Assembly: GCF_000317145.1 (NCBI RefSeq) | Contig: NC_019697.1 | Location: 2,762,385 to 2,826,384, forward strand | Source: Chamaesiphon minutus PCC 6605 | GTDB taxonomy: Bacteria > Cyanobacteriota > Cyanobacteriia > Cyanobacteriales > Chamaesiphonaceae | Reading direction: 5' to 3' | DNA: 64,000 nucleotides | Shown: one piece after another, positions 8,812-17,159 of the stretch | Layout: each line of letters begins with the position of its first letter | How positions within the stretch are numbered: position 1 is the stretch's first letter | Position numbers and translations under genes: made by a program | The notes under the pieces: model-generated | What the model was told of the DNA's origin: nothing | The model's input: the letters and a program-made list of their open reading frames with translations, nothing else | Database searches by the model: none

Positions 8812-9291
8812 ATGAATACGACTAATTTGCGCGATCTGTACCAACAGGTCATCCTCGAACATTATAAAAAGCCCAAGCATCGAGGTAAAACTAATCCTGT
8901 CGATCGGTATCAGAAAGGGCACAATCCATCTTGTGGCGATACCATCGAACTGACACTACAACTAGATCCCGATGGCGAGCGCGTCACTGATATTAAATTT
9001 GAAGGCGAAGGTTGTGCGATCGCACTAGCTTCGGTCGATCTCATGGCTGGAGCGTTGGTGGGTAAAACGATCGATGAAGCTTTAGACGCAATCGGCACTT
9101 TTCAACAGATGATGAAAGGGGAAGGTGAATTTCCCAAAGAGCAACGCAAACTCAACGTCATGAAAGGTGTGGCTCAATTTCCCGTCCGGATTAAATGCGC
9201 CAATCTCGGCTGGCACACGCTCAAAGCTGCACTCCAAATGACTGGAGAAGCCAAGCTTGCTGATTTTGTCAGTAATGAAGCAGAGTTATAA
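8812..9291 (+). CDS. sufU: SufU-type iron-sulfur cluster assembly scaffold protein
   Basis: Scaffold or sulfur-relay protein of the IscU/SufU fold, 159 residues. The three conserved cysteines are present: Cys41 (NPSCGD), Cys68 (GEGCAI) and Cys129 (IKCANLGWHTL). The insertion between the second and third cysteine (GEGEFPKEQRKLNVMKGVAQFP) and the start LRDLYQQVILEHYKKPKHRG are typical of SufU rather than IscU. It probably receives sulfur from a SufS-type cysteine desulfurase, which is not in this window. It is preceded by a terminator and is likely transcribed alone. Confidence 0.92.
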   Translation: MNTTNLRDLYQQVILEHYKKPKHRGKTNPVDRYQKGHNPSCGDTIELTLQLDPDGERVTDIKFEGEGCAIALASVDLMAGALVGKTIDEALDAIGTFQQMMKGEGEFPKEQRKLNVMKGVAQFPVRIKCANLGWHTLKAALQMTGEAKLADFVSNEAEL

Positions 9292-9311
9292 GAGTTTAGA
9301 TTTTAAATTTT

Positions 9312-9358
9312 GCGGATGCGCTCCGGTCGGGGAACCCGACCATGGAAGCGCACCAAGC
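9312..9358. repeat. Dispersed GC-rich palindromic repeat (GCGGATGCGC...GCGCACCAAGC)
   Basis: GCGGATGCGC, a central GGGGAACCCGAC hairpin, then GCGCACCAAGC. A second copy of the same arrangement is at 54971-55020 inside a composite element. Confidence 0.75.
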
Positions 9359-9380
9359 CGGATTTTGGACGCTTGCGTCC

Positions 9381-9416
9381 TTAACTATCCACTATCCACT
9401 ATTCACTATTCACTAA
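9381..9416. repeat. Heptamer array (ACTATCC/ACTATTC)n before the Ycf51 gene
   Basis: Five degenerate copies end four bases before the ATG at 9421, in the place where a ribosome-binding site would be expected. Confidence 0.85.
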
Positions 9417-9420
9417 TTAG

Positions 9421-9939
9421 ATGATTTCAACTGCTGACTTTTTCAAATACTGTCAATGGTCGGGAATCGTCACGCTGGCTTTGGCAGTGCTGACGATCTT
9501 AGCTTTGGTCTTAAAATGGGGCTTCAAATTTCGACTCGTCGGCGCGACTGGATTTATGGGCGTACTGACTGCTGGTTTATTTGCCCTTAGTTTAGTCCCG
9601 ATCGTACATAGCAATGTCCCGGGCGCGCTGCACTACTCATTGATTTATGATAACGGCAGCGATCGCGCCACTATTGCCGTTAAAACCCCCATTAGCGAAG
9701 CCGGGCTAGATGCGACCTTACGTCAAGCCGCAGGTGATTTGTATTCTTATGGACGCTCCGGTGCGAGCGATCGCCAGCTCAAAGTGCGCGCGCGGACGGT
9801 CGTTCATCCGCGTCCCGGCGTTTCCGAACCGCTAGTATTGGGAGAAGTCACGCGCTCGCTCGGTGGCGGCGAAGATAGTCAATTAAACGTAAGAATCGAT
9901 CGAGCTAATCTGACTAAAGTAGCTCCAGCCAAAATCTAA
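9421..9939 (+). CDS. ycf51: Ycf51-family (DUF2518) membrane protein
   Basis: A 172-residue protein of the Ycf51 family, found in cyanobacteria and some algal plastids; its function is unknown. Two hydrophobic helices are at about residues 14-36 and 41-62. A soluble domain follows that ends VVHPRPGVSEPLVLGEVTRSLGG. The ATG at 9421 gives MISTADFFKYCQWSGIVTLAL, a start typical of the family. A heptamer array occupies the upstream region, so no Shine-Dalgarno sequence is visible. Confidence 0.85.
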   Translation: MISTADFFKYCQWSGIVTLALAVLTILALVLKWGFKFRLVGATGFMGVLTAGLFALSLVPIVHSNVPGALHYSLIYDNGSDRATIAVKTPISEAGLDATLRQAAGDLYSYGRSGASDRQLKVRARTVVHPRPGVSEPLVLGEVTRSLGGGEDSQLNVRIDRANLTKVAPAKI

Positions 9940-9984
9940 CCTCAAGCGAACCCGCCAAATTCTCTAGATTAGTTAGCGATGCCC

Positions 9985-10120
9985 GATTGGTGGGAATAAT
10001 AGGGGAAGTTGTGACGATGGAAGTTGTCCCCATCACCGTTCGGATTGCCGCCATCATGCGGAATCGATACTTAGACGAGGGACTCCCTCGACGAGCTGGA
10101 TGCTAGCGGTGCTTTTTTCT
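9985..10120 (+). ncRNA. Candidate structured RNA or leader
   Basis: This stretch of a 335-base gene-free gap holds several consecutive hairpins. GATT-G-CCGC (10043-10051) pairs with GCGG-AATC (10058-10065), and CGAGGG (10076-10081) with CCCTCG (10085-10090). GTGACGATGG pairs partly with CCATCAC just before them. The series ends with GGTGCTTTTTTC at 10108-10118, a T run as at an intrinsic terminator. It could be a small RNA or the leader of the gene at 10275. It matches no riboswitch or RNA family recognised here. Confidence 0.35.
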
Positions 10121-10274
10121 CAAAGGCTTTGCGAACCCACACCGAACGATCTCTGGGATAGATTTCCCGACACAACCCCCAATTCATAATGATGTTCCCA
10201 CATAACTTTAGTTAGGGGAAATATTTTTAGATCGTATCGTTTGACTCAAACTTAGATAAAAGCTGGTTAACTTC

Positions 10275-11306
10275 ATGAGGATTAATGACCCAAATTTACT
10301 TAAACAAGTCGTTAACTACCTAGATAGACATCAAGAGGCAGTGCGGATCAAAAAGATGCTGTATTGTTTGTGTACCAGTAGGTGGGAAAAGGATATCGAT
10401 TATTTAAATTCGATTAATTTTCAATATTTAATCGAACAGTTAGTTAGAGAAAATACTACTTTAGAGCGATTCAGAATCTTATTACAAAATCTGATTAAAA
10501 CAGTAAATAAGCCCAAGCAGTATATTGACATTGCTAAAGTAATCTATCTGTCGATCGGGCAACTATACCCTGAATTTCGCCAGGAACATGGCGGTAGACC
10601 GCAGCAGACGCCACCGCCAGCAGCACCTATACCGCAGTCAGAACCGATCGACTCGTCGCTCAGCCCAGTGCCATCGGCCATCCAGCGGGCTTACACACCA
10701 GAACCAACCCAAGCTGTCAGCCAGCCTGGTGGCGTCCCATCAGCACTGCAACGAGCTTATGCACCCATGCCGACTCAAGCCTTTACCAGCCAGGTCGTTC
10801 CTTCTGCGCTACAGCGTGCCTATGCGCCACTAGCCACTCAACAATTTGAAACCCAAACCCCGATCGACGACGATGTAGATGAATCTGCCTACGAAACCTA
10901 TTACAATCCAGAGTTGTCCGAGGAAGGTCAATTTGAGAATGGTGACTTATCTTCACAGTATGAAGATGGTGGACAAGCTGATTCTTGGAGCGTACCTGAA
11001 TACGACCCATTTAGCTTGCGACAAAACGTCATGAGCTATACCAATCCACTGCGAGCAAAAATAATTTTGCTAGTCATGCTGCGTCCTAATTTTAATTTTG
11101 GCAGCCAATCAGTGGTTCAGATGCGCGAACACCAGCTCGACGATCTGCTCTCGGAAGTATTGAAAACATACCCCACAATGGCTCAACTCGAAGAAAGCAT
11201 GACCTATGCCGTGGAGCAACTAGTCGAACTAGAAGAGTATGGCAAGGCAGCTAATGGGTTACTGCAATCGTTGATACCGCTGTATACAGTTAAATCGCGA
11301 GTATAG
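10275..11306 (+). CDS. Conserved hypothetical protein with three internal repeats
   Basis: A 343-residue soluble protein with no recognised domain. The N-terminal ~105 residues are mostly helical (MRINDPNLLKQVVNYLDRHQ...) and, from memory, resemble a hypothetical family seen in other cyanobacteria. A Pro/Gln-rich linker then carries three tandem copies of a 15-residue motif of the form VPSALQRAYAPxPTQ, at residues 132-146, 154-168 and 175-189. An acidic stretch (residues ~196-240) and a helical C-terminal domain (SYTNPLRAKIILLVMLRPNF onward) follow. Two folded domains joined by a repeat-bearing flexible linker suggest an adaptor or scaffold role, which is inference only. Confidence 0.75.
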   Translation: MRINDPNLLKQVVNYLDRHQEAVRIKKMLYCLCTSRWEKDIDYLNSINFQYLIEQLVRENTTLERFRILLQNLIKTVNKPKQYIDIAKVIYLSIGQLYPEFRQEHGGRPQQTPPPAAPIPQSEPIDSSLSPVPSAIQRAYTPEPTQAVSQPGGVPSALQRAYAPMPTQAFTSQVVPSALQRAYAPLATQQFETQTPIDDDVDESAYETYYNPELSEEGQFENGDLSSQYEDGGQADSWSVPEYDPFSLRQNVMSYTNPLRAKIILLVMLRPNFNFGSQSVVQMREHQLDDLLSEVLKTYPTMAQLEESMTYAVEQLVELEEYGKAANGLLQSLIPLYTVKSRV

Positions 11307-11525
11307 CGGCAGGCAAACAACAGAAGGCAGCACATCAAGCAATCAGACAAGACAGAAGGCGGAGAACCGAAGTGGCAATTCTCGCTCCTGTGTTTTGCTG
11401 AGGGTTTTGATAATCGAGCGTTCTAATTAAGCTACGCTAGTAAGCGTTAACTGTGCGGTGCCGATGGCCTTCAAGCAACTGCTATTGAGAACCATCGGCT
11501 GCTACGCAAGGAGAAAATATTAATT

Positions 11526-12125
11526 ATGGTTAGAACTGCATCGACGATGCTACCTTTGGGCGTGAGTGCGCCAGACTTCAATCTTACCGACGTCGTGAGT
11601 GAGAAGCCCATTTCGCTAGCGACATTTGCTGGCAAACCAGCATTGTTAGTAATGTTTATCTCCGTTCACTGCCCGTTTGTCAAACACGTTCAAGCTCAGC
11701 TCGCCCAGATCGGCAAGGATTATGCCGCGCAAGGTTTGGGTGTAGTCGCGATCGGCTCTAATGATATCGAGAAATATCCCGATGATGCTCCCGAACATTT
11801 GCAAGGTTTAGCCCACTCTGAAGGGTTTAATTTCCCCGTCTGTGCCGATCTCGATCAAGTGGTGGCAAAGGCTTATACAGCGGCTTGTACGCCTGATTTT
11901 TTCTTGTTTGACAGCGAGCGATACTTGGCTTATCGCGGTCAATTAGATGATAGTCGTCCTTCTAATGGCAAACCAGTCACGGGACAAGATTTGCGTCAAG
12001 CGATCGAGTTACTATTGGCAGGTAAAGAGGTAGATCCCAATCAACGTCCGAGTATCGGTTGTAATATCAAGTGGATTCCCGGTAACGAACCTGAATACTT
12101 TACAGGTGTCAGGGCAGAAGATTGA
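11526..12125 (+). CDS. Thioredoxin-fold/redoxin family protein
   Basis: A 199-residue cytosolic protein of the AhpC/TSA-redoxin group. The active-site region SVHCPFVKHVQ (Cys49) replaces the CxxC of TlpA-type proteins with CPFV, so only the first cysteine remains. ACTPDFFLFD and YRGQLDDSRPSNGKPVTG are typical of this widespread family. The likely role is thiol-dependent redox chemistry, perhaps peroxide reduction; the substrate is unknown. A good ribosome-binding site (AAGGAG near 11510) precedes the ATG. The palindrome at 12193-12240 follows. Confidence 0.85.
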   Translation: MVRTASTMLPLGVSAPDFNLTDVVSEKPISLATFAGKPALLVMFISVHCPFVKHVQAQLAQIGKDYAAQGLGVVAIGSNDIEKYPDDAPEHLQGLAHSEGFNFPVCADLDQVVAKAYTAACTPDFFLFDSERYLAYRGQLDDSRPSNGKPVTGQDLRQAIELLLAGKEVDPNQRPSIGCNIKWIPGNEPEYFTGVRAED

Positions 12126-12192
12126 GCCGGAGAGTTTCTAAGGCGATGGCACTAATTTTTAGGCATTGCTGAATTAAAGCATAAATTAATAT

Positions 12193-12240
12193 CAAAATAG
12201 AGGTAGGGGTAATCGTTCGATTACCCCTACCTCTATTTTG
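12193..12240. repeat. Perfect 23-bp palindrome, GTAGGGG family (element A)
   Basis: Arms 12193-12215 and 12218-12240 are exactly complementary around 2 bases, with the core GAGGTAGGGGTAATCG. Related palindromes with the GGTAGGGGCAATTCATG core are at 38048-38093 and, interrupted, at 35795-35890. Its place after a gene would let it act as a terminator. Confidence 0.88.
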
Positions 12241-12360
12241 GGAAAGCGCAACAGCGCGTAAATCTTCCTTAAATCTCTCAAGGTCAATTTTGGATAGTTA
12301 TGTTACTATTTGTGGACTCAGTAGATCGATCGACACGCTCGGATGGAGTTTAATTAACAA

Positions 12361-12600
12361 ATGATTTTAATTTATGCTATTTTAGCTTGGTGTTTGGTAT
12401 TGAGCACCTGCTGGCTGTTTGTTAGTCAATGTCAAATCGGCTTGGGGAATGTCAAACGACTACACCAAGTTCCTTGTTACAAATGTAAATATTTTACAAA
12501 TAGTCGCTACCTCAAATGTACTGTCAATCCTTATTTTGCTTGCTCGGAAGCAGCGATCGATTGTCATGATTATCAACCGCAGAAACCATTAAATTTATAG
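12361..12600 (+). CDS. Small conserved membrane protein with Cys-rich tail
   Basis: A 79-residue protein: an N-terminal membrane helix (about residues 3-24), then a short linker and a cysteine-rich tail. The tail pattern is LHQVPCYKCKYFT, YLKCTVNP, ACSEAAIDCHDYQP, giving C-x2-C and two more spaced cysteines. This pattern resembles a small family I have seen in many cyanobacteria; function is unknown. The four tail cysteines could bind a metal or form disulfides, which is inference. The ATG at 12361 lies after an AT-rich stretch without a clear Shine-Dalgarno sequence. Confidence 0.75.
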   Translation: MILIYAILAWCLVLSTCWLFVSQCQIGLGNVKRLHQVPCYKCKYFTNSRYLKCTVNPYFACSEAAIDCHDYQPQKPLNL

Positions 12601-13390
12601 TCTTACTTTAGCGATCGTCAAGCGATCTCCGGTTCGGACATTTCCGAAATAGAAACCGAGCAGTCGAGCGACTGCTCGCGTTCGTCATCATGAAGATCGA
12701 GCCAGAGCCAATTTAACAGCAACAGAATAACTCTCGATCTAATCAGCACAACGCTCGGTCAAAAGTTGCAACTGAGTGACTTAAGAATCCATGAAGTTAA
12801 ACTTCATGACTTAGGATAGACTATAAAATTTAATCTGCCCACACAAATACACAACAATTAACTCAGCAATTAAACGTAAATATTGCGAATATAGATCGGC
12901 ATATTTGCTGAAATATTCAAAAAAGTATTGCTAAATGCATTTTGGCGTCGTAGGATGAAGTCAATGAAATCTTAACGCACGTTTCTCAATAAATAACTCA
13001 TTTTGATTGCCAATATAATAATTGTCATGCAAATGAGAAATTCAAGAATTTAGAGTAGATAGAAGAAGCTTCTTGAATAAATACCCGCTCTAAAAATTAA
13101 ACTATCGATGGTATATGACTATCAAGTCTATTCGTTGATAGGAGCAGGTTTTAGGATATTTAAATAGTACGAATAGAACCGACTCGATCGACTGCAAATG
13201 CGGTGGTTTTAGAATGTTCTATGTTGGTACCTAAATAAAGAAGCCCGCCAATCTTGAAGATCGATTAAATGGTCTAAAGTTTGGAACTTTGTAGACATCG
13301 TTCTTGAATGCTTTTATTGACGAGCCAGATTTTATAAAACTTGTTCCTAGAATTGTACATTAATTACTGCAAATAAGGAAGGGCGAAATT
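12601..13390. other. 790-base gene-free region
   Basis: No convincing gene on either strand. Two inverted repeats are visible: CGAGCAGTCG with CGACTGCTCG (12657-12678) and CATGAAGT with ACTTCATG (12790-12808). The rest is AT-rich. The last 60 bases form the leader of the secreted Ser-rich protein, with a strong ribosome-binding site AAGGAAGGG just before the ATG at 13391. Such a long AT-rich leader may hold several promoters. Confidence 0.6.
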
Positions 13391-14197
13391 ATGAATTTCT
13401 CGTCTAAATTTACGCTAGCTGTTGCTACTGCTTCCGTTTTCTGTCCGCTCGCTGCTTATGCTGGGCCTACTACTGGTTCGACAGCAGCCGCCGTATCGAT
13501 CAAATTTCAGGACTGTAAATGCGGCCCTACTAGTGGCAACTTTTCGATTAATCCTGGTGGGAATACCAACGGTAGTGGCTCTGGCGTGCAAGAACTCTCC
13601 GCTGCGGTTTCTACTGCCGAAACTAAGGCAAAGGCTAGTGCTGAGAGCACTAAATCCGGTACTACTGCAAGTGCTTATGGTTTTAGCCAACCTGTAACTT
13701 TCAAATACCTTAATACTAGTGATGTTAGTAATAAGAAAGATACTCGCGACTATACATACAACTATAGCTCCCAGGTGAACGAAGCCAGCGAATATGCTAG
13801 CAGCAAGAAAAAGTCTCATTCCGAAACTTATAATGCTACCAATAGCACTAGCGGTGAAGCGAGTAACGGCACTAAAGGTACGGGGCGCAGCGAGAACGAA
13901 ACTGCCAACAGTGGTAGCGGTAAAGTTAGCGATGGTAGCAGTGAGAGCGAAACCGCTAGCAAAGGTAAAAATAGCAGCAGTTACAGCACTAGCAGTAATA
14001 GCAGTGGTGGTAGCAAAGAGACTAGTGAAAATAGCTACCGTGAAAGTACCAAGAACGAAAGCAGCAATAGCCAGAACGGGGAAACAAAAGGTAAAACTGA
14101 GAACACGGTTAATGTCTTGGATACCACCAAAACTAAAACTAGTTATGAATACACTGGTTCTGCGGCTGGTTTATCTTATATCCCAATTATCAAGTAG
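13391..14197 (+). CDS. Secreted Ser/Asn/Gly-rich low-complexity protein
   Basis: A 268-residue exported protein with no recognised domain. The signal peptide is clear: MNFSSKFTLAVATASVFCPL and cleavage after AAYA. Past residue ~60 the protein is strongly low-complexity and hydrophilic, built from Ser, Lys, Asn, Gly, Thr and Glu, for example SSSYSTSSNSSGGSKETSEN. It ends with a short hydrophobic piece (SAAGLSYIPIIK). The gene has a strong ribosome-binding site and its own terminator, which suggests high expression. It lies just before a large outer-membrane-type protein, so a role as a surface or extracellular matrix component is plausible. Composition suggests disorder or O-linked modification. 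Confidence 0.78.
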   Translation: MNFSSKFTLAVATASVFCPLAAYAGPTTGSTAAAVSIKFQDCKCGPTSGNFSINPGGNTNGSGSGVQELSAAVSTAETKAKASAESTKSGTTASAYGFSQPVTFKYLNTSDVSNKKDTRDYTYNYSSQVNEASEYASSKKKSHSETYNATNSTSGEASNGTKGTGRSENETANSGSGKVSDGSSESETASKGKNSSSYSTSSNSSGGSKETSENSYRESTKNESSNSQNGETKGKTENTVNVLDTTKTKTSYEYTGSAAGLSYIPIIK

Positions 14198-14270
14198 ATG
14201 TGCGAGTTCGATTCGATTTAGTTCCTAGAGATCGAATCGAATCCACTCGAACTTACTCAACCAGAAAATT

Positions 14271-14338
14271 TATCCATCTCTAGTTTAGTTCGACGCAGGT
14301 CTCCACGCTCGACGAACTACTGGGATGGATATTTTTTT
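14271..14338 (+). terminator. Strong intrinsic terminator
   Basis: Outer arms TATCCATC (14271-14278) and GATGGATA (14324-14331) enclose an inner stem TAGTTCG/CGAACTA, followed by seven T residues (14332-14338). A second hairpin, TTCGATTCGAT/ATCGAATCGAA, precedes it at 14207-14241. Together they end the transcript of the gene at 13391. Confidence 0.85.
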
Positions 14339-14404
14339 CCCAACTTATTGACAACACAACCAACGCAAAAGAGTCGATTATATGTTGGAGCACCGTCGAT
14401 CTTT

Positions 14405-16783
14405 ATGTATTCACCGTCATTAGCCTACTTCAAGACCAAATCTAAATTGGCTTATTCTGGCATGGCGATCGCGGTTTGGTACTTGACGATCGCTAGTAGC
14501 AATGCCAACGCCCAAATACCAGATCCAGAGCCGCACTTAAATCGGCTAGATCCCAATACTTTGGTGACTCCCCGCCTAGCGAGTAGCACCAAATCCAGTC
14601 CCGATGACGCTGGCGAAGATGGGGCGGAAAGTGTCGAACATCCAGCCACAGATCCGCCTGCGCCAATCCAAGTTGCTCAAGTAACTCTGCCTCTGCCCAC
14701 GCTGCTCGCGCCCCTGATTCTCCCGAATTTAATTCCGCCGAGCATTCCCATCGTGCCGATTAATTCGGTACTAACGCCGGATCTACTGCCACCACCAAAT
14801 AACACCCCCGCCGTTCCGTCCCCAAATGTGCCCGTCGCTCCCCAACCAGCAAAAGATCCGCGCTTTATCATCGCGCCGCAAGTTTTAGATCCCAAAATAG
14901 TCGATCCCTTTTCCACGCAATTCGTACTTAATGGCAATAAAGTTTCGCACTTTACTAGCACAGTCGCAATTGCCGGATTTGAAGCGGGGAATTTTCGCAA
15001 TACGGATCTGAATTTTGATGTCTATAAGCTAATTGGAGCCAGGAGCATCCAGAGTGTCACTGCCGATCGGGTAGTGCGGGTAAATACGCAACTAGAAACG
15101 GTTGGAATTCGCAATGTCGTCCAAAATCAGGATATTGCCGTCTCTGTCGCCAAACCCCAAACCTTGTTGGGATTTCGCCAACAAATTAGTTTAGATGCTA
15201 ACTGTCTGAATAATCCAGGCCAAATTTGCACCTATCTACCAGGCATCAAGATCGACGATCCTGTTATCGATCCGCGTAAATTGCAACCCACTGGAGCGAG
15301 AATTACCTCGCAATTTGGCGATGTTATTTCTCCTGCATCTGTTGCCGCGATTAGGGAACCAGGATTCCAAGGCGGTGCGAATGGGCAAGAGTTTGGCATT
15401 GATATTACAGTTCCGGCGGTAGGTTTAGTGCCACCGCCAGAAGGCTCGCCGCCGCCAGTATTGACAGGCGAACGCCAAGAGACATTTAAGAATAATGTGG
15501 CGGTTAATTACGCCCGACTGAATCAGAGTTTTGCCACTAATGGCGTCGAATCGACAGTCGGGCGGACGATTCGAGCTTTAAATTATGTCAATGGCGATCG
15601 CAATCAACTCGCCAATGGTATCGTCAATGCGTTGGGGCAAGTTTTACCAGACTTTCAGCCCAGTATCGCCCCAGGCAAGCCTGGAGCGCGGATTGTCGTC
15701 AATCCCAACCTCTATCGAGCGGCAAATGCCCTCCGCATTCCCGACAATAGTCTGACTGTTTATCAAGCAGGTACGGGTTATGCGCCCAGTTTTGGCAGCG
15801 ATCCGCGAGTGCCGCCAGGAGCGAACCATCAGGCGATTTGGGTGGGGATGTCTCCAGTTGTCGAGCGTGAGTTTCTTCGGGATTATCGTTACATCACCCT
15901 GCGCGAGCCTCGGATCGTCGCTAGTGGTGGTGGCGAAGGCGGCGGCGTCCCGATAGATGTCAATCTTAATGGGTTTGGGTTTAACTCTGGCGGCTTGCAA
16001 AATGCTTACGGGCAAGGATATGTGACGGTATTCAATCGGGATGTCTCCCGCGTGGATACCGATACGATTCGACAACGGACAGATTATTATCCCCATATTA
16101 GTCTGACTGGAACGACATTAACTGAAAATACACTGTGGCGATATTATACTGGCGCGATCGTCAATCCTGGATTCGATGCCAAAACGACATCAAATATCAA
16201 AGCATATGTCGGCAGTGATTATTCGAGCGTCAATCCCCGTGGATTGAGTTATAGCATCGGCGGCGTCGGTTATCTCAATCCCGATCCAGAATACTATACT
16301 CAACTATTTGCCAATGCCACGCAATCGATCGGGCTGGGTAACAATCCGCGCAATAATCTAGTCATCGGGTTTAATGCTAACTATATCATCGATGGTGCGA
16401 TCACCCTTCAGTCGCTACCGATCCGCACTACCCAAAGCTTTATCAATGCCGGATTAGCATTTAACTTTGGCGATATCTCGATCGGCGGTACGCAATTTTT
16501 TGGTAATGTACTGCCAGAATCGATCGATCGTAAAACAGTCTTTAATCTGAATTGGAAAGTTACCGACCGATTGAAAATAGGTGGATTTTTCACTGCATTC
16601 GATAATAATATTTCCACCAATCCTTTCGGCGCAAATATCAGTTACGATCTAGATCCTAATTCCAATTCGGCAATTTATCTAGGTTGGAATGCTGCTGAGA
16701 TCGATTTCCGCCGCACCCTCGGCCCGACATCAAATGTTTATAAAGATAATACCGTGAGTGTGTCGATTAAGTATGGGTTTTGA
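14405..16783 (+). CDS. Large outer-membrane beta-barrel-like protein, function unknown
   Basis: About 792 residues from the ATG at 14405; a TTG at 14348 would add 19 residues before the signal sequence and is less likely. The N-terminus has a basic region and a hydrophobic segment (LAYSGMAIAVWYLTIASSNA) ending NANAQ, a signal peptide. A Pro-rich linker (about residues 60-150 of the mature part) precedes a soluble region with few cysteines. From about residue 520 the sequence turns into alternating short strands (TTLTENTLWRYYTGAIV, NLVIGFNANYIIDGAI, VFNLNWKVTDRLKIGGFFTA) and ends SVSIKYGF. A terminal aromatic residue and this pattern fit an outer-membrane barrel. It may anchor or export the Ser-rich protein encoded upstream, an inference from proximity. 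Confidence 0.7.
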   Translation: MYSPSLAYFKTKSKLAYSGMAIAVWYLTIASSNANAQIPDPEPHLNRLDPNTLVTPRLASSTKSSPDDAGEDGAESVEHPATDPPAPIQVAQVTLPLPTLLAPLILPNLIPPSIPIVPINSVLTPDLLPPPNNTPAVPSPNVPVAPQPAKDPRFIIAPQVLDPKIVDPFSTQFVLNGNKVSHFTSTVAIAGFEAGNFRNTDLNFDVYKLIGARSIQSVTADRVVRVNTQLETVGIRNVVQNQDIAVSVAKPQTLLGFRQQISLDANCLNNPGQICTYLPGIKIDDPVIDPRKLQPTGARITSQFGDVISPASVAAIREPGFQGGANGQEFGIDITVPAVGLVPPPEGSPPPVLTGERQETFKNNVAVNYARLNQSFATNGVESTVGRTIRALNYVNGDRNQLANGIVNALGQVLPDFQPSIAPGKPGARIVVNPNLYRAANALRIPDNSLTVYQAGTGYAPSFGSDPRVPPGANHQAIWVGMSPVVEREFLRDYRYITLREPRIVASGGGEGGGVPIDVNLNGFGFNSGGLQNAYGQGYVTVFNRDVSRVDTDTIRQRTDYYPHISLTGTTLTENTLWRYYTGAIVNPGFDAKTTSNIKAYVGSDYSSVNPRGLSYSIGGVGYLNPDPEYYTQLFANATQSIGLGNNPRNNLVIGFNANYIIDGAITLQSLPIRTTQSFINAGLAFNFGDISIGGTQFFGNVLPESIDRKTVFNLNWKVTDRLKIGGFFTAFDNNISTNPFGANISYDLDPNSNSAIYLGWNAAEIDFRRTLGPTSNVYKDNTVSVSIKYGF

Positions 16784-16786
16784 GAG

Positions 16787-16842
16787 AGACGAGGAGACGA
16801 GGGGACGAGGAGACGAGGGGACGAGGAGACGAGGGGACGAGA
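16787..16842. repeat. Octamer array (GAGACGAG/GGGACGAG)n
   Basis: About six alternating octamers follow directly after the stop codon of the barrel-like gene. A related array with GAGACGAG units is at 27830-27890. Confidence 0.9.
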
Positions 16843-16991
16843 AGATGTAAATAGATATAAATCTATGTGTAGGGGAGGGTTTCGTGCCCAATCCATTATA
16901 CTAAGTACCAACCAAACCCTACCCCGTAGCGAATAAGTCAAACCGACCCAGATGACACTAGCGCAAACAACCTATATACGCAGGGGAGTTT

Positions 16992-17044
16992 GAGGGGCGG
17001 CGTCCCGCCCCTCAACGGGGGGTCTGGGGGTCGGAACCCCCAGA
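16992..17044. repeat. Two adjacent GC-rich hairpins
   Basis: GAGGGGCGG pairs with CCGCCCCTC (16992-17013), and TCTGGGGG with CCCCCAGA (17023-17044). They lie in the 376-base gap before the DUF790 gene and have the form of REP-type palindromes. Confidence 0.75.
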
Positions 17045-17159
17045 TCCGGGTTCTTTCCCCACCAGAAAACCTCACTAGCACAAGTATCGCGTTGACCATA
17101 TTACTAAGCACTACCGACCGAGAAGCTCGACAAAAGTCCCCCTCTCCCCACCCCCCAAA

